Positions 43,812-52,524 are shown, numbered from the stretch's first letter. The stretch is 64,000 bases of DNA from Streptomyces sp. NBC_01116 (GCF_041435495.1 NZ_CP108644.1:2170001-2234000), one strand, 5' to 3'. Notes: generated by a model from the sequence alone, not told the origin. Made by a program: numbers and translations.

Positions 43812-45365
43812 CTACAGATCGACGCTGTCCCGCAGCTTGGTGGGCGTCAGGAACAGGGAGGCGATGACGCCGATGACGGCGATGCCGGCCGAGATGAGGA
43901 AGATGTGGCCGGTCGCCTCCCCGTACGCGGCCCGGACGACGTCCTGGACCTGGGGCGGCATGGCGGCGACGTTGAGGGTGGAACCGCTGGAGCCGGACGC
44001 GGCCGGGTCGATGCCGAGTCCCGTCAGTCCGTCGGTGATCCTGGTGGCGACCTGGTGGGCGAGGACCGCGCCGAGTACCGAGACGCCCATGGTGCCGCCG
44101 AGGGAGCGGAAGAAGGTGATCGCCCCGCTGGCCGCGCCGATCTCGCTGAGCGGGACGGTGTTCTGGAGGACGAGCACCAGGTTCTGCATCGACATGCCGA
44201 CCCCGACGCCCACGCCCAGCATCCCCAGCGACACCAGGACGAGCGAGGTCCGGTGGTCGATGAAGGACAGTCCGAGGAAGCCGAGGGCGAGGACGATCAC
44301 GCCCGCGACGATGAACGGCTTGACCTTGCCGGTCTTCGACACGAGGCGTCCGGCGACGGTCGAGGAGACGAGTACGCCGGCCATCAGCGGGATGGTGAGC
44401 AGTCCGGCCTCGGTGGGCGAGTAGCCCCGGCCGATCTGGAAGTACTGGCCGAGGAAGACCGCGCCGCCGAACATGGCCATGCCGACCGCGAGACTGGCGA
44501 CGATGGCGAGGGCGGGGTCCCGGCGGCGGACGACGTGCATCGGGACGACGGGGTCCTTGACCCGGGTCTCGACGAGGACGGCCGCACCGAGGATGAGTAC
44601 GCTCCCGCCGACCATGAGGCCGCTCTGCCAGGAGATCCAGTCGAAGTCGGTGCCGACGAAGGTGACCCAGAGGAGCAGGAGGCTGACCCCGGCGGCGATC
44701 AGCGACGCGCCGAGGTAGTCGACCTTGGTCCCGGGCCTGCGGACCTCGGCGAGGTGCAGGGTGCGGGCGAGGATCACGGAGGCGACCAGCGTGAACGGCA
44801 CGGCGATGAAGAAGCACCAGCGCCAGCCGAGCCAGGAGGCGTCGGTGATGAACCCGCCGAGCAGCGGCCCGCCGACGGTGGCGACGGCCATGACGCCGCC
44901 GAGGTAACCGTTGTAGCGGCCGCGCTCCTTCGGGCTGATCATCGCGGCGATGATCACCTGGACGAGCACCTGGAGCGCGCCCATGCCGAGCCCCTGTACG
45001 GCGCGGAAGGCGATCAACTGCTCGGTGGACTGGGCGAATCCGCAGGCGATCGACGAGACGACGAAGAGCCCGATGGCTATCTGGAGCAGCAGCTTCTTGC
45101 TGAACAGGTCGGCGAGCTTGCCCCAGATCGGGGTGGAGGCCGTGGAGGCGAGCAGGGTCGCGGTGACGACCCAGGTGTACTGCGACTGCGTGCCGTCGAG
45201 GGACCCGATGATCTGCGGGAGCGCGACCGAGACCACGGTGCTGCTGATCATCGCCACGAACAGCACGATGAGCAGTCCGCTCAGGGCCCGCAGGACGTGC
45301 CGGTGGTCCATGGGTGCGGCGGCGGGGGCCCCGGCCGGGGCGGTGGCGGTGTCTGCTGCGCTCAC
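43812..45365 (-). CDS. MFS drug exporter, DHA2 (14-helix) family
   Basis: This inner-membrane protein of about 517 residues couples proton entry to export of drugs or natural products. It has about 14 helices, with family motif A-like 'GKLADLFSKKLLLQ' and motif C-like 'GGPLLGGFITDASWLGWRWC'. GTG 45365 is chosen because GGAGG lies 6 bases upstream; in-frame codons up to 45497 would run into the operator. It is divergent from the TetR gene at 45524, and a palindrome at 45471-45486 lies between, the classic layout of a repressor and its efflux target. Confidence 0.92.
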   Translation of the reverse strand: MSAADTATAPAGAPAAAPMDHRHVLRALSGLLIVLFVAMISSTVVSVALPQIIGSLDGTQSQYTWVVTATLLASTASTPIWGKLADLFSKKLLLQIAIGLFVVSSIACGFAQSTEQLIAFRAVQGLGMGALQVLVQVIIAAMISPKERGRYNGYLGGVMAVATVGGPLLGGFITDASWLGWRWCFFIAVPFTLVASVILARTLHLAEVRRPGTKVDYLGASLIAAGVSLLLLWVTFVGTDFDWISWQSGLMVGGSVLILGAAVLVETRVKDPVVPMHVVRRRDPALAIVASLAVGMAMFGGAVFLGQYFQIGRGYSPTEAGLLTIPLMAGVLVSSTVAGRLVSKTGKVKPFIVAGVIVLALGFLGLSFIDHRTSLVLVSLGMLGVGVGVGMSMQNLVLVLQNTVPLSEIGAASGAITFFRSLGGTMGVSVLGAVLAHQVATRITDGLTGLGIDPAASGSSGSTLNVAAMPPQVQDVVRAAYGEATGHIFLISAGIAVIGVIASLFLTPTKLRDSVDL

Positions 45366-45470
45366 GCGCAACCTCCGGAAAGTTCGTACGAGAGGCCCGT
45401 ACGGGGCGGTCGTCACGGTTTCCGCGCGCGCCGGGTACGGGAGGGAGAAGACTTCACCATACATACACAC

Positions 45471-45486
45471 TGGGCAATTTTGCCCA
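45471..45486. promoter_or_regulatory. Palindromic operator between MFS exporter and TetR genes
   Basis: TGGGCAATTTTGCCCA has perfect 7-bp arms around TT. With flanking CAC/CTG the symmetry extends to 10 bp with one mismatch. It lies 38 bases before the TetR start and 106 bases before the exporter start and is the only strong palindrome of the gap, so it is the likely TetR-binding site controlling both genes. Confidence 0.75.
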
Positions 45487-45523
45487 CTGCGCAACAATCT
45501 CGCACCCGGGGGATAATGCCCCC

Positions 45524-46123
45524 ATGGACAGCAGCACCGCGGGACCGGGACTCCGGGAACGCAAGAAGGAAGCCACCCGCCAGGCCGTGCACGAGGCGAC
45601 CCTGCGCCTGACGGTGGAGCACGGCTTCGACCAGGTGACGGTCGAGGCGGTGGCGGACGCGGCCGGAATCTCCCGCAGGACGTTCTCCAACTACTTCACC
45701 AACAAGGAGGATGCCCTCCTCTACGGCGAGGAGCAGCAGATCAGGGCCCTGGTCCGCACGGTGAGGGGCCGCCCCGCCGACGAACCCGCCTGGCCGGCGC
45801 TGCGCGCGGCGGTGGCCCAGTTCGCGGAACGCGTGGCGCCCCCGGAGCGCGAGTGGGCGGTGCGCACCCGCCTGGCGATGCGCCACCCCTCGCTGCTGGC
45901 ACGCCAGTTGGCCAACCACGCCACCCTGGAACGCGACCTGGCCGATGCGGTGGCCGCCCGTCCCGGCCCGGCCTCGGCGCCGGTCCGCCCGATCGTCCTG
46001 GCGGCGGGCTTCCTCTCCTCGCTCCGGATCGCGATGCGCATGTGGATCGAGGAGGACCTGGCCCGCGAACCGGCGGCGGTGATCGACGAGATCCTGGACG
46101 AGATGGGGCGGGGCTTCGCGTGA
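45524..46123 (+). CDS. TetR family repressor of the divergent exporter
   Basis: This is a 199-residue TetR protein. The helix-turn-helix region is RERKKEATRQAVHEATLRLT then VEAVADAAGISRRTFSNYF and TNKEDALLYG. The C-terminal domain fits the actinobacterial MFTR/TetR_C type (ends 'AVIDEILDEMGRGFA'). ATG 45524 (MDSSTAGPGLRERKKE) is the first good start. It is divergent from the DHA2 exporter with a palindrome in between, so it should repress that exporter and itself until a drug-like ligand binds. Confidence 0.92.
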   Translation: MDSSTAGPGLRERKKEATRQAVHEATLRLTVEHGFDQVTVEAVADAAGISRRTFSNYFTNKEDALLYGEEQQIRALVRTVRGRPADEPAWPALRAAVAQFAERVAPPEREWAVRTRLAMRHPSLLARQLANHATLERDLADAVAARPGPASAPVRPIVLAAGFLSSLRIAMRMWIEEDLAREPAAVIDEILDEMGRGFA

Positions 46124-46326
46124 GGGACGGGACGGGACGGGGCGGACCCAGGACCTCCCCACGCACGCCCGACGCCTGACAGCTCATGACTGACGGCTGG
46201 CGGCTGGCGGCTCAGGGCCGACGGCTGACGACTCACACCTGAACGCACGACCGAAGGCTCACGACTCGGCGGCCCGTCGACGCCCCGAGGAGGGCGCCAC
46301 CCGGAGCCCGGCCCTCAGCTCCCGTC

Positions 46327-47091
46327 TCAGGAATCCGGCTGATCGACGCGGATCTCGTAGGCGATCTCCCAGCGGATGTCCGGCACGATGATGTCGGCCG
46401 TCTCCACGGGGCGGCCCTCGCGGTCGAAGTACGTGCGCTCCACCTCGATGACCAGGTCACCGATGGAGATCCCGAGCAGATTCGCCTGCTCCCGCGTCGC
46501 GCGGGCCGGGCGGGGAAGCTCGATGCCGGTGGCGATGTTCACGCCGATCGACCGCATCCGCTCCACGACACCGATCTTGCCGAGCGGACCCATCTCGGGG
46601 AGCAGGACCGGGGTGCCGTCGGTGATGGCCATCGGCTCCCAGCTCTTGGAGAGCTGTACGGGCAGGCCGTCGGCGAGGAACTCGTAGTCGGTCACGACAC
46701 AGAGGTCACCGGGCTCGATCGCCAGCCGCTCGGCGATGTCCTCGGGCGCGGGAACGCGCGCCGTGCTGGTGCACTCCCAGTCGGCCTCGTGGTCGAGCTC
46801 GCTCATGTCCGCGGCGAAGGGGCCGCCGGCGCGCTGCTCGCGGTGGCGCGAGCGGACCATGCGCCGACGCTCGCGGGCCCGGCGGACATAGGTGCCGGAG
46901 CCGGCGCGGCCTTCGAGGATGCCCTCGATGATCAGGCGCTCCATGGCCCGCTGCGCCACGGACTGACCGACGCCGTACTCCTCGGCGAACCGGGCCCGGG
47001 ACGGCAGCTTGTCCCCCACCGCCCATTCACCGGCCCGCACACGCGCTCTCAGAGCATCCGCCACCTGCAAGTACGGCGTATCACGTGGCAT
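46327..47091 (-). CDS. GntR family regulator, HutC/UTRA type
   Basis: This is a 254-residue regulator. The N-terminal winged helix is PYLQVADALRARVRAGEWAV then GDKLPSRARFAEEYGVGQSV and 'GILEGRAGSGTYVRR'. The C-terminal UTRA ligand-binding domain includes LPVQLSKSWEPMA and ends 'YFDREGRPVETADIIVPDI'. It is divergent from a small ORF at 47213. GntR/HutC regulators of this kind also occur in Streptomyces integrative elements, and the small genes beyond it fit that setting, but no integrase or transfer gene is present. A short inverted repeat (GCTGA-n4-TCAGC, 47161-47174) in the gap is a candidate operator. Confidence 0.9.
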   Translation of the reverse strand: MPRDTPYLQVADALRARVRAGEWAVGDKLPSRARFAEEYGVGQSVAQRAMERLIIEGILEGRAGSGTYVRRARERRRMVRSRHREQRAGGPFAADMSELDHEADWECTSTARVPAPEDIAERLAIEPGDLCVVTDYEFLADGLPVQLSKSWEPMAITDGTPVLLPEMGPLGKIGVVERMRSIGVNIATGIELPRPARATREQANLLGISIGDLVIEVERTYFDREGRPVETADIIVPDIRWEIAYEIRVDQPDS

Positions 47092-47160
47092 TTGAGCAGC
47101 TCCGTGTGTTCGGCGTCGGTAGGGGCGTCGCTGTTGACAAAGCTAACCCATCAGGTTGAA

Positions 47161-47174
47161 GCTGAGTATTCAGC
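47161..47174. promoter_or_regulatory. Inverted repeat in the GntR divergent promoter region
   Basis: GCTGAGTATTCAGC has 5-bp arms around GTAT and lies between the GntR gene and the small ORF at 47213. A TTGACA hexamer lies at 47134-47139. It could be a GntR operator; half-sites are short, so this is tentative. Confidence 0.4.
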
Positions 47175-47212
47175 ATTACATGGAGTGACATTCGGTTCAT
47201 CAGGGGAGAAGT

Positions 47213-47590
47213 GTGCGCTCTGCACAAGCGCGGGTCGCGGCACTGACCGGCATGCTGGCCGCCGCCACGGGCACCGAACCGCGCGTCACGGCCGGCCTGG
47301 ACGCGTTCCGCGTCGAGGCCGATCTCCCCTCCCGGCTGAGCGCGACCGCGCACTCGGCCGTCCTGGCCGCCCTGGCCACGGCGGACCGCTACGGCCACAC
47401 GCTCAGCCGCACCGCCGAATACGTGTGGGCCGAGATCGGCAGAGAGGCGAACGTGACGACGACCGAATCCCCGGACACGGCGTACCGCGCCCTGCTCGGC
47501 CACACGATGACGTGCACCGCCTGCCGGACCGGCGCGATCTGCCCCGACGCCACGAAGCTCGTACGCGTCTGGCGGGAGACCCGCCGATGA
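47213..47590 (+). CDS. Small hypothetical protein with a C-terminal Cys cluster
   Basis: This 125-residue protein starts at GTG 47213; GGGGAG lies 4 bases upstream. The N-terminal 85 residues are mainly helical and Ala-rich. The C-terminal part has CTACRTGAIC, a CxxC plus Cys arrangement that could bind zinc or iron, then a basic tail VRVWRETRR. I recognise no family. It is divergent from the GntR gene and leads a set of two small same-strand genes (the next starts at 47802). Confidence 0.65.
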   Translation: MRSAQARVAALTGMLAAATGTEPRVTAGLDAFRVEADLPSRLSATAHSAVLAALATADRYGHTLSRTAEYVWAEIGREANVTTTESPDTAYRALLGHTMTCTACRTGAICPDATKLVRVWRETRR

Positions 47591-47801
47591 GGTGCGGTGC
47601 GGAGCGCCGACGGGAACGGATCGCGGCCGCGACGAACCGGCGGCACACGGTCGGCGAACCCCTCGATCCGCCCCGGACCCGGCCATCCCTTCCTCGCCGG
47701 AACACCGGCCGGGCCGGATCGCCACCACCCCCTCACCAGAGACGGAGGCACCTGATGCGCAGGACCCACCAGGCGTTACCGGCACCATCCGGGAGGCCGG
47801 A

Positions 47802-48098
47802 ATGATCGCCCTCTCCGCGACGGACGTCCGCGTCTGCGAGGCGTGCTGGAACGCCCCGGTCACCGCAGCCCGCCATACCTCCACCGGCCGTGACCTGCTC
47901 TGCGAGGAGTGCGTGGAGGGCGACTATCCACGCCGCGTCGACCTCTTCCCACCGTTCGGCGTCTACGGCCTGACGGCCCGCAAGGTCCTGAACGACGGCA
48001 GACACGGCAGCGGCCCCCCGAAGCCCCCGCCCAACCCGGGCCCTCCCCTGCCGAACCCGCCCCCGACGCCGTCACCGCGCGGGACACCACCGGTGTAG
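47802..48098 (+). CDS. Small zinc-ribbon-like protein with Pro-rich tail
   Basis: This 98-residue protein starts at ATG 47802, with GGGAGG 5 bases upstream, a strong ribosome site. It has two CxxC pairs (VCEACWNAPV and LLCEECVEGD) 20-odd residues apart, the spacing of a zinc ribbon. The C-terminal third is a Pro-rich, probably unstructured tail. The reading frame is open further upstream, but only this start has a ribosome site. It is likely co-expressed with the small gene at 47213. Function unknown. Confidence 0.7.
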   Translation: MIALSATDVRVCEACWNAPVTAARHTSTGRDLLCEECVEGDYPRRVDLFPPFGVYGLTARKVLNDGRHGSGPPKPPPNPGPPLPNPPPTPSPRGTPPV

Positions 48099-48659
48099 CG
48101 AGCCCCCGCATCCTCCTGGAGGCAACGGGGCCGAAGGGCAAGCCCCGCGACCCGGCATCCCGACCCGAGCCGTTCATGCGCCACGCCGGGGAGAAATGGC
48201 CACCCGAAACCCCTCCCTGTCAGTGGCCTCGGGTACTGTAGGCCGCCCCACAAACGGAGCATGGCACTCCGGGTGTGGAGTACGGCTAATACGCACCAAA
48301 AGACGCCTACACAGCGCCCGATCGCATGTGCGTTGAGTCACCCTTGGAGGGTGACTTACGTCACAACCTGGGCCATGAAATCCCATTGAGCAGCATCCTT
48401 CCCGGTTTCCACGGGCCGACCGCGCTGATCAACATGCGATCTCCGGGTGCACAGCGCCCGTAAAGCAAGGCAAGATGGGGACGTCGCCCGGCCCGAATGT
48501 GACGCCAATCACTCCACCGGGCGTTGCAATACCAGTCAGTAAGCAGTCCGGCATCCGGACACAAGGAAGGCCCCACCCGCGCCCGCGAAGCACTAGGTGA
48601 GGCCCTCCCGCACACCGACTGCAGCGAGGCCCCGGCCGGTCAGGTCGGGGCTTTTCGCG
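48099..48659. other. Sparsely coding intergenic stretch with hairpins
   Basis: I see no convincing protein gene here, and the base composition is less GC-biased than the neighbours. It contains a perfect 9-bp hairpin (AGTCACCCT, 48336-48344, with 48348-48356, loop TGG). A terminator-like GCCCCG/CGGGGC stem followed by TTTT (48629-48655) points right. The latter could end a short transcript on the plus strand. Confidence 0.5.
48629..48655 (+). terminator. Intrinsic-type terminator with U-tract
   Basis: GCCCCG (48629-48634) pairs with CGGGGC (48646-48651), followed directly by TTTT (48652-48655). It points along the plus strand although no plus-strand gene precedes it within 500 bases, which hints at a small RNA or short ORF upstream. 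Confidence 0.55.
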
Positions 48660-48800
48660 TTAGACGAGCAGATCCCTCACGGCGCGGTACGCCGCGTAGA
48701 TCGGCCCCAGCCATCGGGCGGTCCGGTAGGCCCGGTCCCGTTGGCCGCAGTCCTGGTGCTCTCCCTTTGGCCGGGATTTCTTGTTCTTCTTCTTGGCCAT
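48660..48800 (-). CDS. Small basic protein of 46 residues
   Basis: The reading frame from ATG 48800 starts MAKKKNKKSRPKGEHQDCGQ and ends 'LGPIYAAYRAVRDLLV'. The Lys-rich start uses AAG codons, and the helical end looks like real coding sequence. The upstream ribosome site is weak (AGGGTGAG). It could be a small nucleic-acid- or membrane-associated protein. I recognise no family, and a non-coding origin is possible. Confidence 0.5.
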   Translation of the reverse strand: MAKKKNKKSRPKGEHQDCGQRDRAYRTARWLGPIYAAYRAVRDLLV

Positions 48801-48893
48801 TCGGGGGCTCACCCTCTCTGCCGGTTGGGTCCGCGCGGTTCGCAGGACCCGCCTGGTGAGGCCCACAAGGATCGTGGACTCCGCGGGAGGCAC

Positions 48894-49280
48894 GAGAACT
48901 CCGAGCCCTCAGAGCGAGTGAGTGGCCCGTACTCTACCCGGGTGAAGGGCACCGCGCGTTCCCGTCAACACGGACACCAGTCAGGTTCATTGGGGCACCC
49001 GGTGCCATGGCGACTCGATTCACACGGCACGCAGAGCCACCGCAGGGTCACTCCAAGCCCCCTAGCTGCGGACCTTCATGACGGTGCGTCGAGCGCCGAG
49101 AGGCAGTTCCCACCCGTCGAGTTGCCAACGTCACACAGGGGGCTCACATGGAGGCGGATTCGCGCTCCCGAAGTCCGGTTCGCGACCGAGTCGAGAAGGT
49201 TCACCGTCTCGGGATGAGCGCGCGTTGTCCGACCTCGATCGGCCCGCATCGTCGGCAGGCTGCCGCCCCGACGAGAAGAA
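48894..49280. other. Intergenic stretch without recognised genes
   Basis: Between the small basic ORF and the glnA2 terminator I find no convincing gene on either strand. The sequence has lower GC skew and scattered stop codons compared with coding DNA nearby. No repeat or attachment site was recognised. Confidence 0.5.
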
Positions 49281-49332
49281 CGCCCTGTGGGCGGGCCGCC
49301 TCGGCTGAACCGGGTGGCCCGCCCACAGGGCG
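49281..49332 (-). terminator. Strong hairpin terminator of glnA2
   Basis: CGCCCTGTGGGCGGGCCGCC (49281-49300) pairs with 49313-49332 at 19 of 20 positions around a 12-base loop, 24 bases after the glnA2 stop. Confidence 0.85.
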
Positions 49333-49355
49333 TTCCCAGAACCGCCGGCCCGCGG

Positions 49356-50717
49356 TTACAGCACCGGCAGCAGGTTCTTCAGCTCGAAGGCCGTGACCTC
49401 GCTGCGGTACTCCTCCCACTCCTGCTTCTTGTTGCGGAGGAAGAAGTCGAAGACGTGCTCGCCCAGCGTCTCGGCGACCAGTTCGCTCTTCTCCATCAGC
49501 GAGATCGCCTCGCCCAGGTTCTGCGGGAGCGGCTCGATGCCCATCGCGCGGCGTTCGGCGTCGGAGAGGGCCCAGACGTCGTCGTCGGCGCCGGCGGGGA
49601 GTTCGTAGCCCTCCTCGATGCCCTTGAGGCCCGCGGCGAGCAGGACCGCGTAGGTGAGGTACGGGTTGGCGCCGGAGTCGATGGAGCGGACCTCGACGCG
49701 GGCCGAGCCGGTCTTGCCGGGCTTGTACATCGGGACGCGGATGAGGGCGGAGCGGTTGTTGTGGCCCCAGCAGATGTACGAGGGGGCCTCGCCGCCCGCG
49801 CCGGCCGCGCGGGACGAGCCGCCCCAGATGCGCTTGTAGGAGTTGACCCACTGGTTGGTGACGGCCGAGATCTCCGCCGCGTGCGTCAGCAGGCCCGCGA
49901 TGAAGGAGCGGCCGACCTTGGAGAGCTGGTACTCCGCGCCCGACTCGTAGAAGGCGTTGCGGTCGCCCTCGAAGAGGGAGAGGTGGGTGTGCATGCCCGA
50001 ACCCGGGTACTCCGAGAACGGCTTCGGCATGAACGTGGCCTGCACGCCCTGCTCCAGCGCCACCTGCTTCATCACCAGACGGAACGTCATGATGTTGTCG
50101 GCCGTGGAGAGCGCGTCCGCGTACCGCAGGTCGATCTCCTGCTGGCCGGGGGCGCCCTCGTGGTGGCTGAACTCGACCGAGATGCCCATCGATTCGAGCA
50201 TGGTGATCGCCTGGCGGCGGAAGTCCATGCCGACGTTCTGCGGCGTGTGGTCGAAGTAGCCCGAGCTGTCCGCCGGGGTCGGGCGGGTGCCGTCGACCGG
50301 CTTGTTCTTCAGCAGGAAGAACTCGATCTCGGGGTGGGTGTAGAAGGTGAAGCCGAGGTCGGACGTCTTGGCGAGGATGCGCTTGAGGACGTAGCGCGGG
50401 TCCGCGAAGGACGGGGAGCCGTCCGGCATCAGGATGTCGCAGAACATCCGCGCGGTGCCGGGGGCCTCCGCGCGCCAGGGCAGGATCTGGAAGGTGCCCG
50501 GGTCCGGCTTGGCGATCATGTCCGATTCGTACACCCGGGCGAAGCCCTCGATGGCCGAGCCGTCGAAGCCGATGCCTTCGTCGAACGCCTGCTCCAGCTC
50601 GGCCGGAGCCACGGCGACGGACTTGAGGAACCCGAGGACGTCGGTGAACCACAGCCGCACGAAGCGGATGTCGCGCTCCTCAAGGGTCCTGAGGACGAAT
50701 TCCTGCTGCTTGTCCAT
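49356..50717 (-). CDS. glnA2: Glutamine-synthetase-I-like ligase GlnA2 (probable gamma-glutamylpolyamine synthetase)
   Basis: This is a 453-residue GSI-fold ATP-dependent ligase. Motifs: GFDGSAIEGFARVYESDM, the metal/glutamate region 'THPEIEFFLL', VEFSHHEGAPGQQEIDLRYA, the ATP-site 'YPGSGMHTHLSLFEG', and 'NRSALIRVP...RVEVRSIDSGANPYL'. The usual adenylylation segment NLYxLP of GlnA is absent (the region reads GYELPAGADDDV), so GlnE should not regulate it. The S. coelicolor orthologue GlnA2 has been reported to glutamylate polyamines rather than make glutamine; assigning that here rests on context and similarity. ATG 50717 has AGGA 8 bases upstream. It is divergent from the DUF3105 gene. Confidence 0.92.
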   Translation of the reverse strand: MDKQQEFVLRTLEERDIRFVRLWFTDVLGFLKSVAVAPAELEQAFDEGIGFDGSAIEGFARVYESDMIAKPDPGTFQILPWRAEAPGTARMFCDILMPDGSPSFADPRYVLKRILAKTSDLGFTFYTHPEIEFFLLKNKPVDGTRPTPADSSGYFDHTPQNVGMDFRRQAITMLESMGISVEFSHHEGAPGQQEIDLRYADALSTADNIMTFRLVMKQVALEQGVQATFMPKPFSEYPGSGMHTHLSLFEGDRNAFYESGAEYQLSKVGRSFIAGLLTHAAEISAVTNQWVNSYKRIWGGSSRAAGAGGEAPSYICWGHNNRSALIRVPMYKPGKTGSARVEVRSIDSGANPYLTYAVLLAAGLKGIEEGYELPAGADDDVWALSDAERRAMGIEPLPQNLGEAISLMEKSELVAETLGEHVFDFFLRNKKQEWEEYRSEVTAFELKNLLPVL

Positions 50718-50995
50718 TGCCACATCCTTGCAGTTCAGACGGTCCGTGCACCACCGCCCGGGGTAGGGGGACACTTCAGTATCGCGACCCGGGATTTCCC
50801 CCAGATTACGCACACGGTGTGAGAGAGAGCACTCGGCCACCCACTACGATCGGCGACCGTGGCGCACGGGGGCGGCAGCCGAGCAGTGGCCGGCTTCCCG
50901 CCCTGCTTCCCACCCGGCTTTTCCGCCCGTCCGCGCGCGGCGGTCCACGGACCGCCCTCCCGCTTCCCGGCCCCTTCGCAGAAGGACTCGACGAC

Positions 50996-51688
50996 ATGAG
51001 CTTCGACCCCCGGAACCCCCAGCCGCAGGCCCCCGACACGCGCGCCCGCGCCACCCGCAACCGGGCCATCGCCATAGGGCTGAGCGCTGCCGTCGTGGCC
51101 GGTCTCGTCGCCTTCGGTTCGTACCTGCTGCTGGAGAACTCCGAGGCGAACGAGAAGTCCACAGGCGCTTCGGCGGCCCAGGACGGCAAGCACCCGGGCG
51201 GCCACGGCGACTCCCACGGCAACGCCACGGGCGCGGCCATCGAGGGGCTGAAGTCCTGGGACGCGGCGAAGCTCGGCCGTCGGCACGTCACGGGCTCGGT
51301 GGACTATCCGATGAAGCCTCCGGTCGGCGGCGACCACAACCAGTCCTGGATGAACTGCGACGGCGACGTATACGAAAAGGCGCTCCCGGACGTGAACGCC
51401 GTGCACTCCCTGGAGCACGGCGCGGTCTGGGTCACCTACAACGGCAAGGCCGCCGACGCCGAGGTGGCCGCGCTGGCGGAGCGCGTCGGGAAGACCCCGT
51501 TCACGCTGATGAGCCCGTACGCCGGTCAGGAGGGCGCGATCATGCTCAGCGCCTGGGGCAAGCAGGTCTCCGTCGACTCCGCCGACGACAAGCGGGTGGA
51601 CCAGTTCCTCGCGCGGTACGTCCAGGGCGCGCAGACCCCCGAGCCCGGCGCCCCCTGCACCGGCGGGCTGGCGACGGTGCCGCGGTGA
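50996..51688 (+). CDS. DUF3105 membrane-anchored protein
   Basis: This is a 230-residue protein with a cytoplasmic N-terminus, one helix (about 24-45, AIAIGLSAAVVAGLVAFGSY) and an extracytoplasmic domain. The DUF3105 pattern is clear: VDYPMKPPVGGDHNQSWMNC and 'VHSLEHGAVWVTYN', with conserved His and Cys. A His/Gly-rich stretch (GKHPGGHGDSHGN) precedes it, and the His/Cys residues suggest metal binding, probably copper. AAGGA precedes the ATG. Its stop overlaps the start of the DUF305 gene, so the two are coupled. Similar pairs are common in Streptomyces. The exact function is unknown. Confidence 0.88.
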   Translation: MSFDPRNPQPQAPDTRARATRNRAIAIGLSAAVVAGLVAFGSYLLLENSEANEKSTGASAAQDGKHPGGHGDSHGNATGAAIEGLKSWDAAKLGRRHVTGSVDYPMKPPVGGDHNQSWMNCDGDVYEKALPDVNAVHSLEHGAVWVTYNGKAADAEVAALAERVGKTPFTLMSPYAGQEGAIMLSAWGKQVSVDSADDKRVDQFLARYVQGAQTPEPGAPCTGGLATVPR

Positions 51689-52440
51689 CGGCCGGGGGTG
51701 ATGGCGGCGAGGTTCCTCAGGCCCTCGTGGAGCGGCGGAAGACCCGGCGCGTCCGCCGGGCGGCCGGTGCCGCCGTGGCCCTCGCCCTGCTCTTCGCGGG
51801 GGCGGCCACCGTCGCCTCCGCGCGGGGCGGCGGGGACGGGGACGGGGCAGCGGCGGAGGACGCCGGTGTGCGGGTTCCGGGGGCCTCGTCCGCCGACGCC
51901 GGGTTCGCCCGGGACATGGCCGTCCACCATCAGCAGGCCGTCGAGATGTCGTTCATCGTCCGCGACCGCACGGACGACCAGGACGTACGCCGTCTCGCCT
52001 ACGACATCGCCAACACCCAGGCCAACCAGCGCGGCATGCTGCTGGGCTGGCTCGACCTGTGGGAGTTGCCGAAGGTCGCCCCGGGCGGGGAGCAGCCCAT
52101 GGCGTGGATGGCCGATACGGATGGGCACGAGCACGGCGGGCACGGCTCGGGCGACGCCGGAGCGGGTTCCGGTGCGGACGGGGTGCTCATGCCCGGCATG
52201 GCGAGCCGCTCCGAGCTGGCGCGGCTCGGCCGTCTCGACGGTGAGGAGGCCGAGGTGTTCTTCCTCCAGTTGATGACGGACCACCACAAGGGCGGCGTCG
52301 ACATGGCCGAGGCCTGCGCGTCCCTGTGCGCGGTCCCGGCCGAGCAGCGGCTCGCCCGGGGCATGGTCGAGGGCCAGCAGTCCGAGCTGGGGCTGATGCG
52401 GGACATGCTGGCTGAGCGGGATACCCAGCCTCGCCCCTGA
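51685..52440 (+). CDS. DUF305 exported protein (ferritin-like, possible copper handling)
   Basis: This 251-residue protein has an N-terminal signal or anchor helix (about 26-47, AAGAAVALALLFAGAATVAS). DUF305 follows: FARDMAVHHQQAVEMSFIV with the paired His, a His/Gly-rich middle, then GVLMPGMASRSELARL and LQLMTDHHKGGVDMAEACAS with a second His pair. DUF305 proteins are four-helix bundles often near copper genes. GTG 51685 overlaps the DUF3105 stop (GTGA). A multicopper oxidase gene lies 1.4 kb downstream, which supports a copper-related or extracytoplasmic oxidative role. Confidence 0.88.
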   Translation: MTAGGDGGEVPQALVERRKTRRVRRAAGAAVALALLFAGAATVASARGGGDGDGAAAEDAGVRVPGASSADAGFARDMAVHHQQAVEMSFIVRDRTDDQDVRRLAYDIANTQANQRGMLLGWLDLWELPKVAPGGEQPMAWMADTDGHEHGGHGSGDAGAGSGADGVLMPGMASRSELARLGRLDGEEAEVFFLQLMTDHHKGGVDMAEACASLCAVPAEQRLARGMVEGQQSELGLMRDMLAERDTQPRP

Positions 52441-52492
52441 GCCGGGACCCGGGCCCCGGGACCCTGAGTCGGAACCCGGAGCTCCCGGGCTT

Positions 52493-52524
52493 GGGGCTCC
52501 GGGGCTCCGGGGCTCCGGGGCTCC
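52493..52524. repeat. 8-bp tandem repeat GGGGCTCC
   Basis: Four exact GGGGCTCC units (52493-52524) followed by a partial GGGGAC lie in the gap between the DUF305 gene and the CBS gene. This is a simple-sequence repeat likely to vary in copy number. Confidence 0.8.

Noticed and set aside
48336..48356. Hairpin as a tRNA or known riboswitch
   Set aside because: It is a single 9-bp stem with a 3-base loop and no clover-leaf or aptamer features; it is recorded only as a structure in the intergenic stretch.
46327..49280. Complete actinomycete integrative element or prophage
   Set aside because: A GntR gene and small proteins are present but there is no integrase, excisionase, replication or transfer gene, no tRNA gene and no attachment repeats.
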